NCBI GenBank assembly: GCA_937967805.1
Contig: CALBTC010000482.1
Span: 1-6,505, forward strand
Length of the DNA stretch: 6,505 nt
Reading direction: 5' to 3'
Origin: an uncultured Anaerolineaceae bacterium
GTDB lineage: Bacteria; Chloroflexota; Anaerolineae; Promineifilales; Promineifilaceae
Shown here: one piece after another, positions 1 through 4,552 of the stretch
Numbering within the stretch: the stretch's first letter is position 1
Layout: every line of letters starts with the position of its first letter
Notes under the pieces: model-generated
What the model saw: only the letters and a program-made list of their open reading frames with translations
The model's database searches: none
What the model was told of the DNA's origin: nothing
Program-made: the position numbers and the translations under genes

Positions 1-41
1 GGGTTCTATTAATAGAACCCCCCTATTTTTGCGCAAAAATA
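1..41. repeat. Two adjacent perfect palindromes
   Basis: Positions 1-20 form a perfect 20-base palindrome (GGGTTCTATT and its reverse complement). Positions 24-41 form a second perfect palindrome of 18 bases, TATTTTT-GCGC-AAAAATA. The first could fold as an 8-bp stem with a TTAA loop and is followed by CCCC-TA-TTTTT, so it may act as a weak intrinsic terminator for a plus-strand gene left of the window. The second is symmetric and AT-rich, and could also be a protein-binding site. Seen directly: the symmetry. Inferred: the function. Confidence 0.6.
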
Positions 42-43
42 AG

Positions 44-85
44 GTGAAACGTGAATTTTCTCACGCATCACGCATCACGTTTCAC
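44..85. repeat. Inverted repeat with 7-bp tandem units
   Basis: GTGAAACGTGA at 44-54 is the exact reverse complement of TCACGTTTCAC at 75-85, giving an 11-bp stem. The right side of the loop contains TCACGCA twice in tandem (61-67, 68-74), running into a third, diverged unit at 75-81. It sits just upstream of the YbaK-family gene and would lie in its leader or promoter region. It looks like a dispersed intergenic repeat rather than a dedicated operator. Confidence 0.55.
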
Positions 86-87
86 AC

Positions 88-102
88 AGATTCGTCCAAT
101 CT
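88..102. repeat. Copy of AGATTSGTCCAATCT repeat
   Basis: AGATTCGTCCAATCT here matches 14 of 15 bases of AGATTGGTCCAATCT at 4509-4523, which is paired with an inverted copy at 4527-4541. The site ends 10 bases before the probable start codon of the YbaK-family gene, in the place where a ribosome-binding site would be expected. Confidence 0.5.
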
Positions 103-112
103 CTACCTGACT

Positions 113-577
113 ATGGCTGAAACTCTCGTTACCCGCGAACTTGACCAGAAACAAATCCCCTACGAACTGTTCATCCACGATGGCCCGGTGCGCTCGTTGG
201 AGCAGGCCGCTGCCGAGCGTAACCAGCAGCCGGCGCAGGTGGTGCGCAGCCTGCTCTTCCGCCTGGCTGAAGACGACTTCCTCATGGTCCTGGTGGCCGG
301 GCCGCAGCAAATCGACTGGAAGCAGCTGCGCCGCACCCTGGGCCAAAGCCGCCTGACGATGGCCAGCGCCGACGAACTGCGCCGCGTCACCGGCTACGAG
401 ATGGGCGCGGTAGCCCCCTTTGGCCTGCCTCAGCCCGTGCGCGTCCTCGTCGACCAATCCGTCCTGGACCAGACGGAGATTTCGCTGGGGAGTGGGGTGA
501 GGGGAACGGCCGTCATGATGAAAACGGCCGATCTGCTCGCCGCCCTCGGCAACGATGTGGAAATTGTAACACTGTAG
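113..577 (+). CDS. YbaK/EbsC-family aminoacyl-tRNA deacylase-like protein
   Basis: A 154-residue protein covering the whole YbaK/EbsC (ProX/YbaK editing domain) fold; the family is usually about 150-165 residues. Family members hydrolyse mischarged aminoacyl-tRNAs in the cytoplasm, for example Cys-tRNA(Pro) for YbaK itself. Visible landmarks are AQVVRSLLFR (41-50), the core strand MVLVAG (58-63), GYEMGAVAPFG (94-104), the V-D of the following strand (113-114) and SGVRG (127-131). These line up with the corresponding parts of E. coli YbaK. The lysine that is critical in YbaK (in its VYKTLL segment) is replaced by Arg45, so the exact substrate and activity are uncertain. I chose ATG at 113 because homology begins just after it. 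An in-frame TTG at 29 would add 28 residues encoded by the repeat cluster. No clear Shine-Dalgarno sequence precedes 113. It appears monocistronic. Confidence 0.85.
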   Translation: MAETLVTRELDQKQIPYELFIHDGPVRSLEQAAAERNQQPAQVVRSLLFRLAEDDFLMVLVAGPQQIDWKQLRRTLGQSRLTMASADELRRVTGYEMGAVAPFGLPQPVRVLVDQSVLDQTEISLGSGVRGTAVMMKTADLLAALGNDVEIVTL

Positions 578-599
578 GGACAAGCCCATTGACACTTCT

Positions 600-689
600 T
601 TGCCATGTCATTCCGAGCGAGCGAAGCGACGAGGAATCTTTCGATGCCCAGGTGGAAAGATTCCTCCCTCGGGTCGGAATGATAGGCAA
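600..689. repeat. MITE-like imperfect inverted repeat
   Basis: Two long arms face each other across a loop of about 12 bases. The left arm (600-642) contains TTGCC, CATTCCGA and GAGGAATCTTTC. The right arm (655-689) contains their exact reverse complements GAAAGATTCCTC (655-666), TCGGAATG (674-681) and GGCAA (685-689). The left arm carries about seven extra bases in the middle. The CATTCCGAGC...GAGGAATCTTTC wording is typical of non-coding dispersed repeats found between genes in several phyla. No open reading frame of its own is apparent. It could fold in RNA and act as a transcription or processing barrier after the YbaK-family gene. Confidence 0.7.
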
Positions 690-847
690 GGCAAATTGGC
701 ACAGCCTGGTGTATGCTCAAGCCATGCGAAACGAGCCGGGAAACGGCCGTTTTTGCAGCATCATTATCCTGTCATGACGTACGGTTGCCTCAATGGGCGT
801 ATTGCTTGCTACTATGTCGAAGCGACTTCAAAGTGCAGGCGGCCATT
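690..847. other. Leader region upstream of the first HNH gene
   Basis: A reading frame stays open from an ATG at 713 into the HNH gene, but the extra 45 residues are cysteine-rich and unlike any family N-terminus, so I treat this stretch as non-coding. It contains one ACGGCCGT octamer (743-750) and a possible extended -10 element (807-815). Nothing else recognisable is seen. Confidence 0.45.
785..815 (+). promoter_or_regulatory. Candidate promoter for the HNH genes
   Basis: TGCTACTAT at 807-815 reads as an extended -10 (TGn followed by TACTAT). A weak -35-like TTGCCT lies at 785-790, 19 bases upstream of the hexamer. A transcript would start near 822, giving a leader of about 26 bases before ATG 848. 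The same nonamer with one change is found before the gene at 2930. This is a pattern match only. Confidence 0.3.
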
Positions 848-1753
848 ATGGACCGAGACTTGGCAATTCGAGCAAAAACTTTCGAGTGGCTTGCCGCTCA
901 AACGCGGATCTTTGGAGATGTGTTGCCTAGAACGTTGCTGCAAGAAGGATTTTTTTACAAGGAAAACCGGATACCGCTTGTGTCACCCCAAGGTATCTTT
1001 AAGCCAAAACTTCTGGATATACCGCTTTCAATAACAACGTCACCAAATAGCCCATATGATGACAGCTTTAACTCGGAAGGCTATTTGGTATATAAATATC
1101 GGGGGACAAATCCGAATCATCCTGACAATGTTGGCCTTCGTGAGGCAATGAGGCAGAATCGCCCGTTAGTTTACTTTCACGGCATCACACCTGGAAAGTA
1201 TCTAGTAGTCTGGCCAATTTACATTATTGGAGATAATCCAAAGACACTTTCATTTACAGTGGCGGTTGATGAATTGACGAGTGTGGAATTAGAACAAGAA
1301 ACGCACCTCGTTATTTCAGATTCAAGTGGAGCAAAAAGGGCCTATTTAACTGCTACAGTACGAAGAAGATTACATCAGCGTAGTTTTCGCGAAAAAGTAC
1401 TTGACGCTTACCGCTCCCAATGTGCAATGTGTAGACTCCGCCATCGTGAGCTACTAGATGCTTCTCACATAATTCCAGACACAGAGGAGGCTGGTCATGC
1501 AGTGGTCAGCAATGGGTTGGCACTCTGCAAGTTACACCATGCAGCTTACGATAGTTTCTTGCTGGGGATAACTGCCGATTACGTGATTGTTGTACGTGAA
1601 GACGTGCTGGCTGAAACTGATGGCCCACTGCTAAAGCATGGTCTTCAAGAGCTTCATCAATCCAAAATGGTTTTACCGTCAAGACGCGAACACTGGCCAA
1701 ATCGGGAAGCTCTGGACTGGCGGTTTGCTATGTTTCAGGACTCTATGCCCTGA
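848..1753 (+). CDS. HNH endonuclease with N-terminal SRA/PUA-like reader region
   Basis: A 301-residue predicted modification-dependent (type IV-like) restriction nuclease. The C-terminal half is an HNH_2-type ββα-metal module: zinc-ligand pair C192-x2-C195, ASHIIP with catalytic H207, NGLALCKLHHAAYD with N222, C227 and H230/H231, and a closing WPNREALDWRFAMF segment (283-296) typical of this family. The N-terminal 150 residues carry PLVSPQGIFKP (43-53), PLSITT (59-64), YRGTNPNHPDNVGLREAM (84-101) and PLVYFHGITPGKYLVVWPIYI (spanning 106-126). I associate this pattern with SRA-HNH proteins of the Sco5333/TbiS1 kind, which read 5-methylcytosine; that domain assignment is inference. ATG 848 is preferred over 713 because the recognisable protein starts there; the Shine-Dalgarno is weak. 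The gene is AT-richer than its neighbours (26 of 60 bases G+C at 1021-1080 versus 38 of 60 at 2041-2100), suggesting separate acquisition. It lies 106 bases upstream of a second HNH gene. Confidence 0.8.
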   Translation: MDRDLAIRAKTFEWLAAQTRIFGDVLPRTLLQEGFFYKENRIPLVSPQGIFKPKLLDIPLSITTSPNSPYDDSFNSEGYLVYKYRGTNPNHPDNVGLREAMRQNRPLVYFHGITPGKYLVVWPIYIIGDNPKTLSFTVAVDELTSVELEQETHLVISDSSGAKRAYLTATVRRRLHQRSFREKVLDAYRSQCAMCRLRHRELLDASHIIPDTEEAGHAVVSNGLALCKLHHAAYDSFLLGITADYVIVVREDVLAETDGPLLKHGLQELHQSKMVLPSRREHWPNREALDWRFAMFQDSMP

Positions 1754-1859
1754 ACAAGCGGATAACATTGCTGACAGTGGCCCTGTTTTGGTCTCGTGAC
1801 CGCTGAACCTGGCGTTACAAAAGTCTATTGGCAATATTCCAAAGAGCATCAGGGCAAAG

Positions 1860-2831
1860 ATGATTGAGCAATATCTCAAGCAGTTTGGCAAGCTGAATGC
1901 CAACAAGAACCGGTCGCACTGGACGGCCGTTACCACCCATCGCGCTCCCCACAAACCTATTCTGCTCCTGTCTGTCATTGACCTGTTTGCCCAGGGTCAC
2001 ATCCACAGCAACCTCATTGAACTGGATGAGGAATTGATGGAACTGTTTGGCCTGTACTGGCAGGCCGTCAACCCGCCCAGCCTGCGCGGTGACATCACCA
2101 TGCCTTTTTTTCATCTGCACAGCGATGGCTTTTGGCACCTGCTGCCGCAGCCGGGCAAAGAAAATGTTCTGGCCGCCAAACGGCGCACCGACGGCCTGAA
2201 GCAGCTGCGTGAACTGGTACTCGGTGCCCGACTGGATGAAGCCCTTTATGAACTGCTGCAAGACGAAAGATCGCGCCATCTCCTGCGCACCACGTTGATC
2301 CAGACTTATTTTGCGCCGGAAATCCATACCCGGCTCGTCGAGCGTGGCCAGATGAATGCCCAGGCGTTTCAATACAGTCTTGATTTACTGCAAAAAGCCA
2401 AAGAAAAAGTGGTCAAAGAAGTGCCGGACGAAGCATTCAGTCCGGCCGTGCGTGATCAAGGCTTCCGGCGGGTCATCGTCACCATTTACGAACATCGCTG
2501 CGCCTTTTGCGGCGTGCGCATCCTCACCGCCGACGGCCACACCGCCATTGAAGCGGCTCACATCATTCCCTGGTCGGTCAGCCGCAACGACGATCCGCGC
2601 AACGGCCTGGCGCTCTGCCGCCTCTGCCACTGGTCATTTGATGAAGGGCTGGTCACGCTCAGCGACAGCTACCAGATCAAAATCTCGCCCCAGTTGGCCG
2701 CCCCGGATAATATTCCCGGTCATCTGGCGGCTTTTGCCAGACGGCCGTTTCTCGGCCCCCAAGATCAAACCCTCTGGCCCTTCCCCCAATCCATCATCTG
2801 GCACCAACAAACTCTCTTCCGCAACCGGTAA
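1860..2831 (+). CDS. HNH endonuclease with sulfur-binding-domain-like N-terminus
   Basis: A 323-residue predicted modification-dependent restriction nuclease. The N-terminal domain (about 1-150) contains HRAPHKPILLLSVIDL (27-42), a helical segment LDEELMELFGLYW (55-67) and MPFFHLHSDGFWHL (81-94). This pattern resembles the ScoMcrA-type DNA sulfur-binding domain, which recognises phosphorothioated DNA. A linker with charged helices (about 150-200) follows. The HNH module comes next: C214-x2-C217, AAHIIP with H234, NGLALCRLCHWSFD with N248, C253, C256 and H257, and a family-typical tail WPFPQSIIWHQQTLF. The HNH call is firm; the sulfur-reading call is inference from the motif pattern. ATG 1860 follows AGGG at 1851-1854, a reasonable ribosome-binding site. 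It is co-directional with the preceding HNH gene and could be co-transcribed, but its higher GC argues for a different history. No dnd or ssp modification genes lie in the window, as expected for a type IV enzyme that attacks modified foreign DNA. Confidence 0.82.
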   Translation: MIEQYLKQFGKLNANKNRSHWTAVTTHRAPHKPILLLSVIDLFAQGHIHSNLIELDEELMELFGLYWQAVNPPSLRGDITMPFFHLHSDGFWHLLPQPGKENVLAAKRRTDGLKQLRELVLGARLDEALYELLQDERSRHLLRTTLIQTYFAPEIHTRLVERGQMNAQAFQYSLDLLQKAKEKVVKEVPDEAFSPAVRDQGFRRVIVTIYEHRCAFCGVRILTADGHTAIEAAHIIPWSVSRNDDPRNGLALCRLCHWSFDEGLVTLSDSYQIKISPQLAAPDNIPGHLAAFARRPFLGPQDQTLWPFPQSIIWHQQTLFRNR

Positions 2832-2900
2832 CCATCCAGCAGCACACATTGGTTGATTTTGAGCCGTTTGGAACGTTACTCCAACTAATTGATATGGTTG

Positions 2901-2920
2901 TGCTACAATCCATTTAGGAA
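2901..2920 (+). promoter_or_regulatory. Candidate extended -10 promoter and RBS
   Basis: TGCTACAAT at 2901-2909 is a good extended -10 element (TGn-TACAAT) without an obvious -35. AGGAA at 2916-2920 lies nine bases before the ATG at 2930 and is a plausible Shine-Dalgarno. A start of transcription near 2916 would give a very short leader. This places a promoter directly before the three-gene unit 2930-3819. Confidence 0.4.
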
Positions 2921-2929
2921 ACTTGAAAA

Positions 2930-3193
2930 ATGTCTAAACCAATTATCTGGACAAAACATGCCGAACTAAATCTGGTCGAACGTGAAATAGAACGCTCTCT
3001 GGTAGAGCAGACGATCCGTCAGCCAGAACAGGTAATGCCAGACCCGCCTGACAGGCATGTCAATATGCGTCGTTATCAGGATGCGTTGCTCGGAAAAGAG
3101 ATGTTGTTACGAGTTGTTCTGGCCGAGACGGATGTAGCGATTACGGTGATTACGATATACAAGACATCCCAAATCGGCCGTTATCTAAAGTAA
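2930..3193 (+). CDS. DUF4258 domain protein
   Basis: An 87-residue small basic protein resembling DUF4258. Its N-terminal WTKHAELNLVEREIERSLVE (residues 7-26) shows the family's H...R-helix opening. Next comes the strand region PEQVMPDPPDRHVNMRRY, then LLRVVLAETDVAITVITIYKTSQIGRYL, which ends in the usual β-strand pair plus a short tail. The biochemical function of the family is not established; its size and its pairing with small partner genes have led to suggestions of a toxin-like role. It begins after a clear AGGAA ribosome-binding site and its stop codon is 11 bases before the DUF2283 gene. The DUF4258-DUF2283 order is a recurrent gene pair, so co-expression and a shared job are likely. 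No membrane segment or signal peptide is seen. Confidence 0.75.
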   Translation: MSKPIIWTKHAELNLVEREIERSLVEQTIRQPEQVMPDPPDRHVNMRRYQDALLGKEMLLRVVLAETDVAITVITIYKTSQIGRYLK

Positions 3194-3204
3194 GGGTAAG
3201 CTAC

Positions 3205-3402
3205 ATGAAAATTGTTTACGATCGTGAAACAGATACACTTGTCATCACACTGCGCGAGGAGCGCATTCAAGAAAGCGACGAAATCCGCCCCGGTATCATC
3301 GCCGACTTTGGTTATGACGGCAACATCGTCCGCTTTGAAATTTTGCGCGCTTCACAGACAGTGCAAAAGGCGACCGAAATGCAGTTTGCCGTAGAAGCGT
3401 GA
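3205..3402 (+). CDS. DUF2283 domain protein
   Basis: A 65-residue protein with the standard DUF2283 layout. MKIVYDRETDTLVITL opens the domain, followed by an acidic turn with EESDE-like character (residues 22-26), PGIIADFGYDGNIVRFEIL (29-47) and a short helical tail. The family is about 60-70 residues and its molecular role is unknown; members often accompany DUF4258 or other small genes in putative toxin-antitoxin-like pairs. The start codon lies 11 bases after the DUF4258 stop, with GGG-TAAG in between serving as a possible weak ribosome-binding site. The third gene of the unit follows 12 bases after its stop. Calling it the antitoxin-like partner is inference from gene order only. Confidence 0.78.
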   Translation: MKIVYDRETDTLVITLREERIQESDEIRPGIIADFGYDGNIVRFEILRASQTVQKATEMQFAVEA

Positions 3403-3414
3403 GATTAACAAGCA

Positions 3415-3819
3415 ATGGCCCGAAAAAAGATAATTTCCGACGAAATCCGTGAAGAAGTGATTGCCCGTGTAGATGCTTTTAACGAAAAACACGTCAAACC
3501 GGCCCAGCCCTCCGGCATGATGCAGCTGCTGCGCAAGTTAGGTATGGCTTCCCCTGCGCAGACCGGCAAACCTATTGGCAGCTATGTTCCCCGTTTCAGA
3601 GGCGCATTTCTGTACCTGGATCGCATCGGTTGGAACGGCCGTCCGTCTGAAATCTGTCGCCTCAAATGGACCGGGGATATGGAAAATTGGGAATTTGCCA
3701 TCTACCGCCACAGCCGCAATTTCTACGATCCCGATGAGTGGATGTTTCCCGGCTCCGGCCATGTGGACGGTACGGTTGAAGGCGCTATGCGTGCCGGAAT
3801 GGAAGCATATCCACAGTAA
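3415..3819 (+). CDS. Uncharacterised 134-aa protein, third gene of the unit
   Basis: I do not recognise a named domain. The protein has three visible parts. First comes a basic and acidic N-terminal helix (MARKKIISDEIREEVIARVDAFNEKH). A short low-complexity linker rich in Pro, Ser and Gln follows (about 29-55). The C-terminal half is compact and aromatic-rich: RFRGAFLYLDRI (60-71), CRLKWTGDMENWEFAIYRHS (81-100), YDPDEWMFPG (104-113) and DGTVEGAMRAGMEAYP (118-133). The last part looks like a conserved small domain seen in hypothetical proteins; that is memory, not a search result. No signal peptide or membrane segment is seen. It starts 12 bases after the DUF2283 stop, so it is probably the last gene of that operon. 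It faces the minus-strand gene ending at 3870, leaving only 50 bases between them and no obvious terminator. Confidence 0.65.
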   Translation: MARKKIISDEIREEVIARVDAFNEKHVKPAQPSGMMQLLRKLGMASPAQTGKPIGSYVPRFRGAFLYLDRIGWNGRPSEICRLKWTGDMENWEFAIYRHSRNFYDPDEWMFPGSGHVDGTVEGAMRAGMEAYPQ

Positions 3820-3869
3820 CATGTCTTTGCCAGACGGCCGTTCCCCACCCCAAATAACAAAACATTGGT

Positions 3870-4103
3870 CTACAACACCGTCAGCAAGGTTTCCTCGACC
3901 TGGGGCGATAGTTCCAATAGCAGAAAACGATCTGCTGAATAAGCATAATCTTCCCCGCTTTCATCGATCACGCGAACATAGCCGTGGCTTGTTGCCTGCT
4001 CATCGGGAACCAGTCTATACAGTTTGCCCACTTCCAGCGACGCTTCGTATCCTTGATTGTTCAAACAAACAACAAATTGTTGGGGAGTAGAGATAGTTTT
4101 CAT
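3870..4103 (-). CDS. Small conserved hypothetical protein (77 aa)
   Basis: A 77-residue acidic protein. The central block YEASLEVGKLYRLVPDEQAT followed by GYVRVIDESGEDYAYSADRF is a compact β-rich pattern (VGKLYR...D...GYVRVIDESGEDYLY-like). I recall it from many short hypothetical proteins of Chloroflexota and Cyanobacteria; no function is known to me. The amino end (MKTISTPQQFVVCLNN) looks like a genuine start. It begins 7 bases after the final stop of the broken minus-strand gene upstream, which indicates a two-gene unit. There is no strong Shine-Dalgarno, so translation may have been coupled to the upstream gene; the premature stop there could therefore affect it. It converges on the plus-strand operon ending at 3819. 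Confidence 0.65.
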   Translation of the reverse strand: MKTISTPQQFVVCLNNQGYEASLEVGKLYRLVPDEQATSHGYVRVIDESGEDYAYSADRFLLLELSPQVEETLLTVL

Positions 4104-4110
4104 AGCGATA

Positions 4111-4347
4111 TTAATCCAGTAAAGGAAATTTAATTTTTAACTCTTTACGGCCAATGCCGTGCGCTTCATACCAATGAACTTCAGCCAGATGTATTGTACC
4201 ATCTCGCAGCAACACTGTGGCAACCCCTTTTTATTTGCGCCACCTGCCAGGCCCATACCGGCGCTGTAGACGTGCTAATTCTCGAATGCCCCTGCCACTG
4301 GCGATTGTCTCTATATCTGCTATCTCGCTAAGAATTTCAAAATCCAT
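4111..4347 (-). pseudogene. Small conserved gene broken by in-frame TAA
   Basis: Read on the minus strand from ATG at 4345-4347, the frame gives MDFEILSEIADIETIASGRG, then a basic stretch ending RRYGPGRWRK (codon 38). A TAA follows (codon 39, plus positions 4231-4233). The same frame then continues KGVATVLLRDGTIHLAEVHW and YEAHGIGRKELKIKFPLLD to a TAA at 4111-4113. The two halves join into one coherent 78-codon protein. From memory, relatives read WRKLKG at the break, so one base change (for example TTA to TAA) would explain it. The family is small and uncharacterised, with a conserved HWYEAHGIG block. Alternatives are a base error in the sequence, or a truly shortened 38-aa product. It lies directly upstream of the intact 77-aa gene. 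Confidence 0.7.
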
Positions 4348-4463
4348 CCTTTTAATTCTTACACAGTTACGCTGAATTGGGCAACGGCCGTTCCCCATCC
4401 CAAATTAAAAACGCTGTAATCTGGCACTAACAAACCCGCTTCCGCCAACGCCATTACGGAAGC
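4348..4463. other. Intergenic stretch with HNH-tail-like remnant
   Basis: No intact gene is seen. An ACGGCCGT octamer lies at 4384-4391. Bases 4419-4445 closely match the end of the second HNH gene (ATCTGGCAC at 4419-4427 and again at 2796-2804, then AACAAAC and CTTCCGC shared at the same spacing). Read on the plus strand it gives VIWH-stop-QTRFRQR, against IIWHQQTLFRNR in the intact gene, so it may be the decayed 3' end of a related gene. A 7-bp inverted repeat (4438-4444/4457-4463) is also present. Confidence 0.4.
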
Positions 4464-4493
4464 AAAAAAGGCCACCTGCCAGGAGGTGGCCTT
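4464..4493 (-). terminator. Intrinsic terminator of gcvP
   Basis: AAGGCCACCT (4468-4477) and AGGTGGCCTT (4484-4493) form a perfect 10-bp stem with a 6-base loop. On the minus strand the stem is followed by a run of six T (plus-strand A at 4464-4469). It lies about 60 bases beyond the gcvP stop codon and insulates the small minus-strand genes from gcvP read-through. Confidence 0.85.
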
Positions 4494-4508
4494 GCACTAT
4501 GCTCATCA

Positions 4509-4541
4509 AGATTGGTCCAATCTGGCAGATTGGACCAATCT
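4509..4541. repeat. Long perfect inverted repeat in gcvP 3' region
   Basis: AGATTGGTCCAATCT (4509-4523) and AGATTGGACCAATCT (4527-4541) are exact reverse complements separated by GGC. Each 15-base arm is itself a 7+1+7 palindrome, so the pair is both an inverted repeat and a near-perfect direct repeat. It begins 12 bases beyond the gcvP stop. In RNA it would form a stable 15-bp hairpin, perhaps protecting the 3' end, though no T-run follows it. A single related copy is at 88-102. Confidence 0.7.
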
Positions 4542-4552
4542 CATATCCATCG

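Noticed and set aside
61..81. Tandem TCACGCA units as a CRISPR or VNTR
   Set aside because: Units are only 7 bases, without spacers, and only about three copies.
29..112. TTG start at 29 for the YbaK-like gene
   Set aside because: It would translate the palindrome and tandem-repeat cluster; the family domain begins just after ATG 113.
68..595. 175-codon open frame on the minus strand
   Set aside because: Antisense to the YbaK/EbsC-family gene, which has clear motifs; no family resemblance in the antisense product.
713..847. N-terminal extension of the first HNH protein from ATG 713
   Set aside because: The extra 45 residues are cysteine-rich and unconserved-looking and would include the octamer and promoter-like element; family-like sequence starts at ATG 848.
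1815..2372. 185-codon open frame on the minus strand
   Set aside because: Antisense to the second HNH gene within its conserved N-terminal domain; no recognisable motif.
2889..2909. TTGATA at 2889-2894 as the -35 of the promoter before 2930
   Set aside because: Only nine bases separate it from the TACAAT hexamer, far too short for a normal sigma-70-type promoter.
3575..4090. 171-codon open frame on the plus strand
   Set aside because: Overlaps the 134-aa gene in another frame and then runs antisense through the conserved 77-aa gene; its composition is that of a frame shadow.
4438..4463. GCTTCCG/CGGAAGC inverted repeat as a plus-strand terminator
   Set aside because: It is followed by a run of A, not T, on the plus strand, and the stem is short with a 12-base loop; the stronger minus-strand terminator next to it explains the region.
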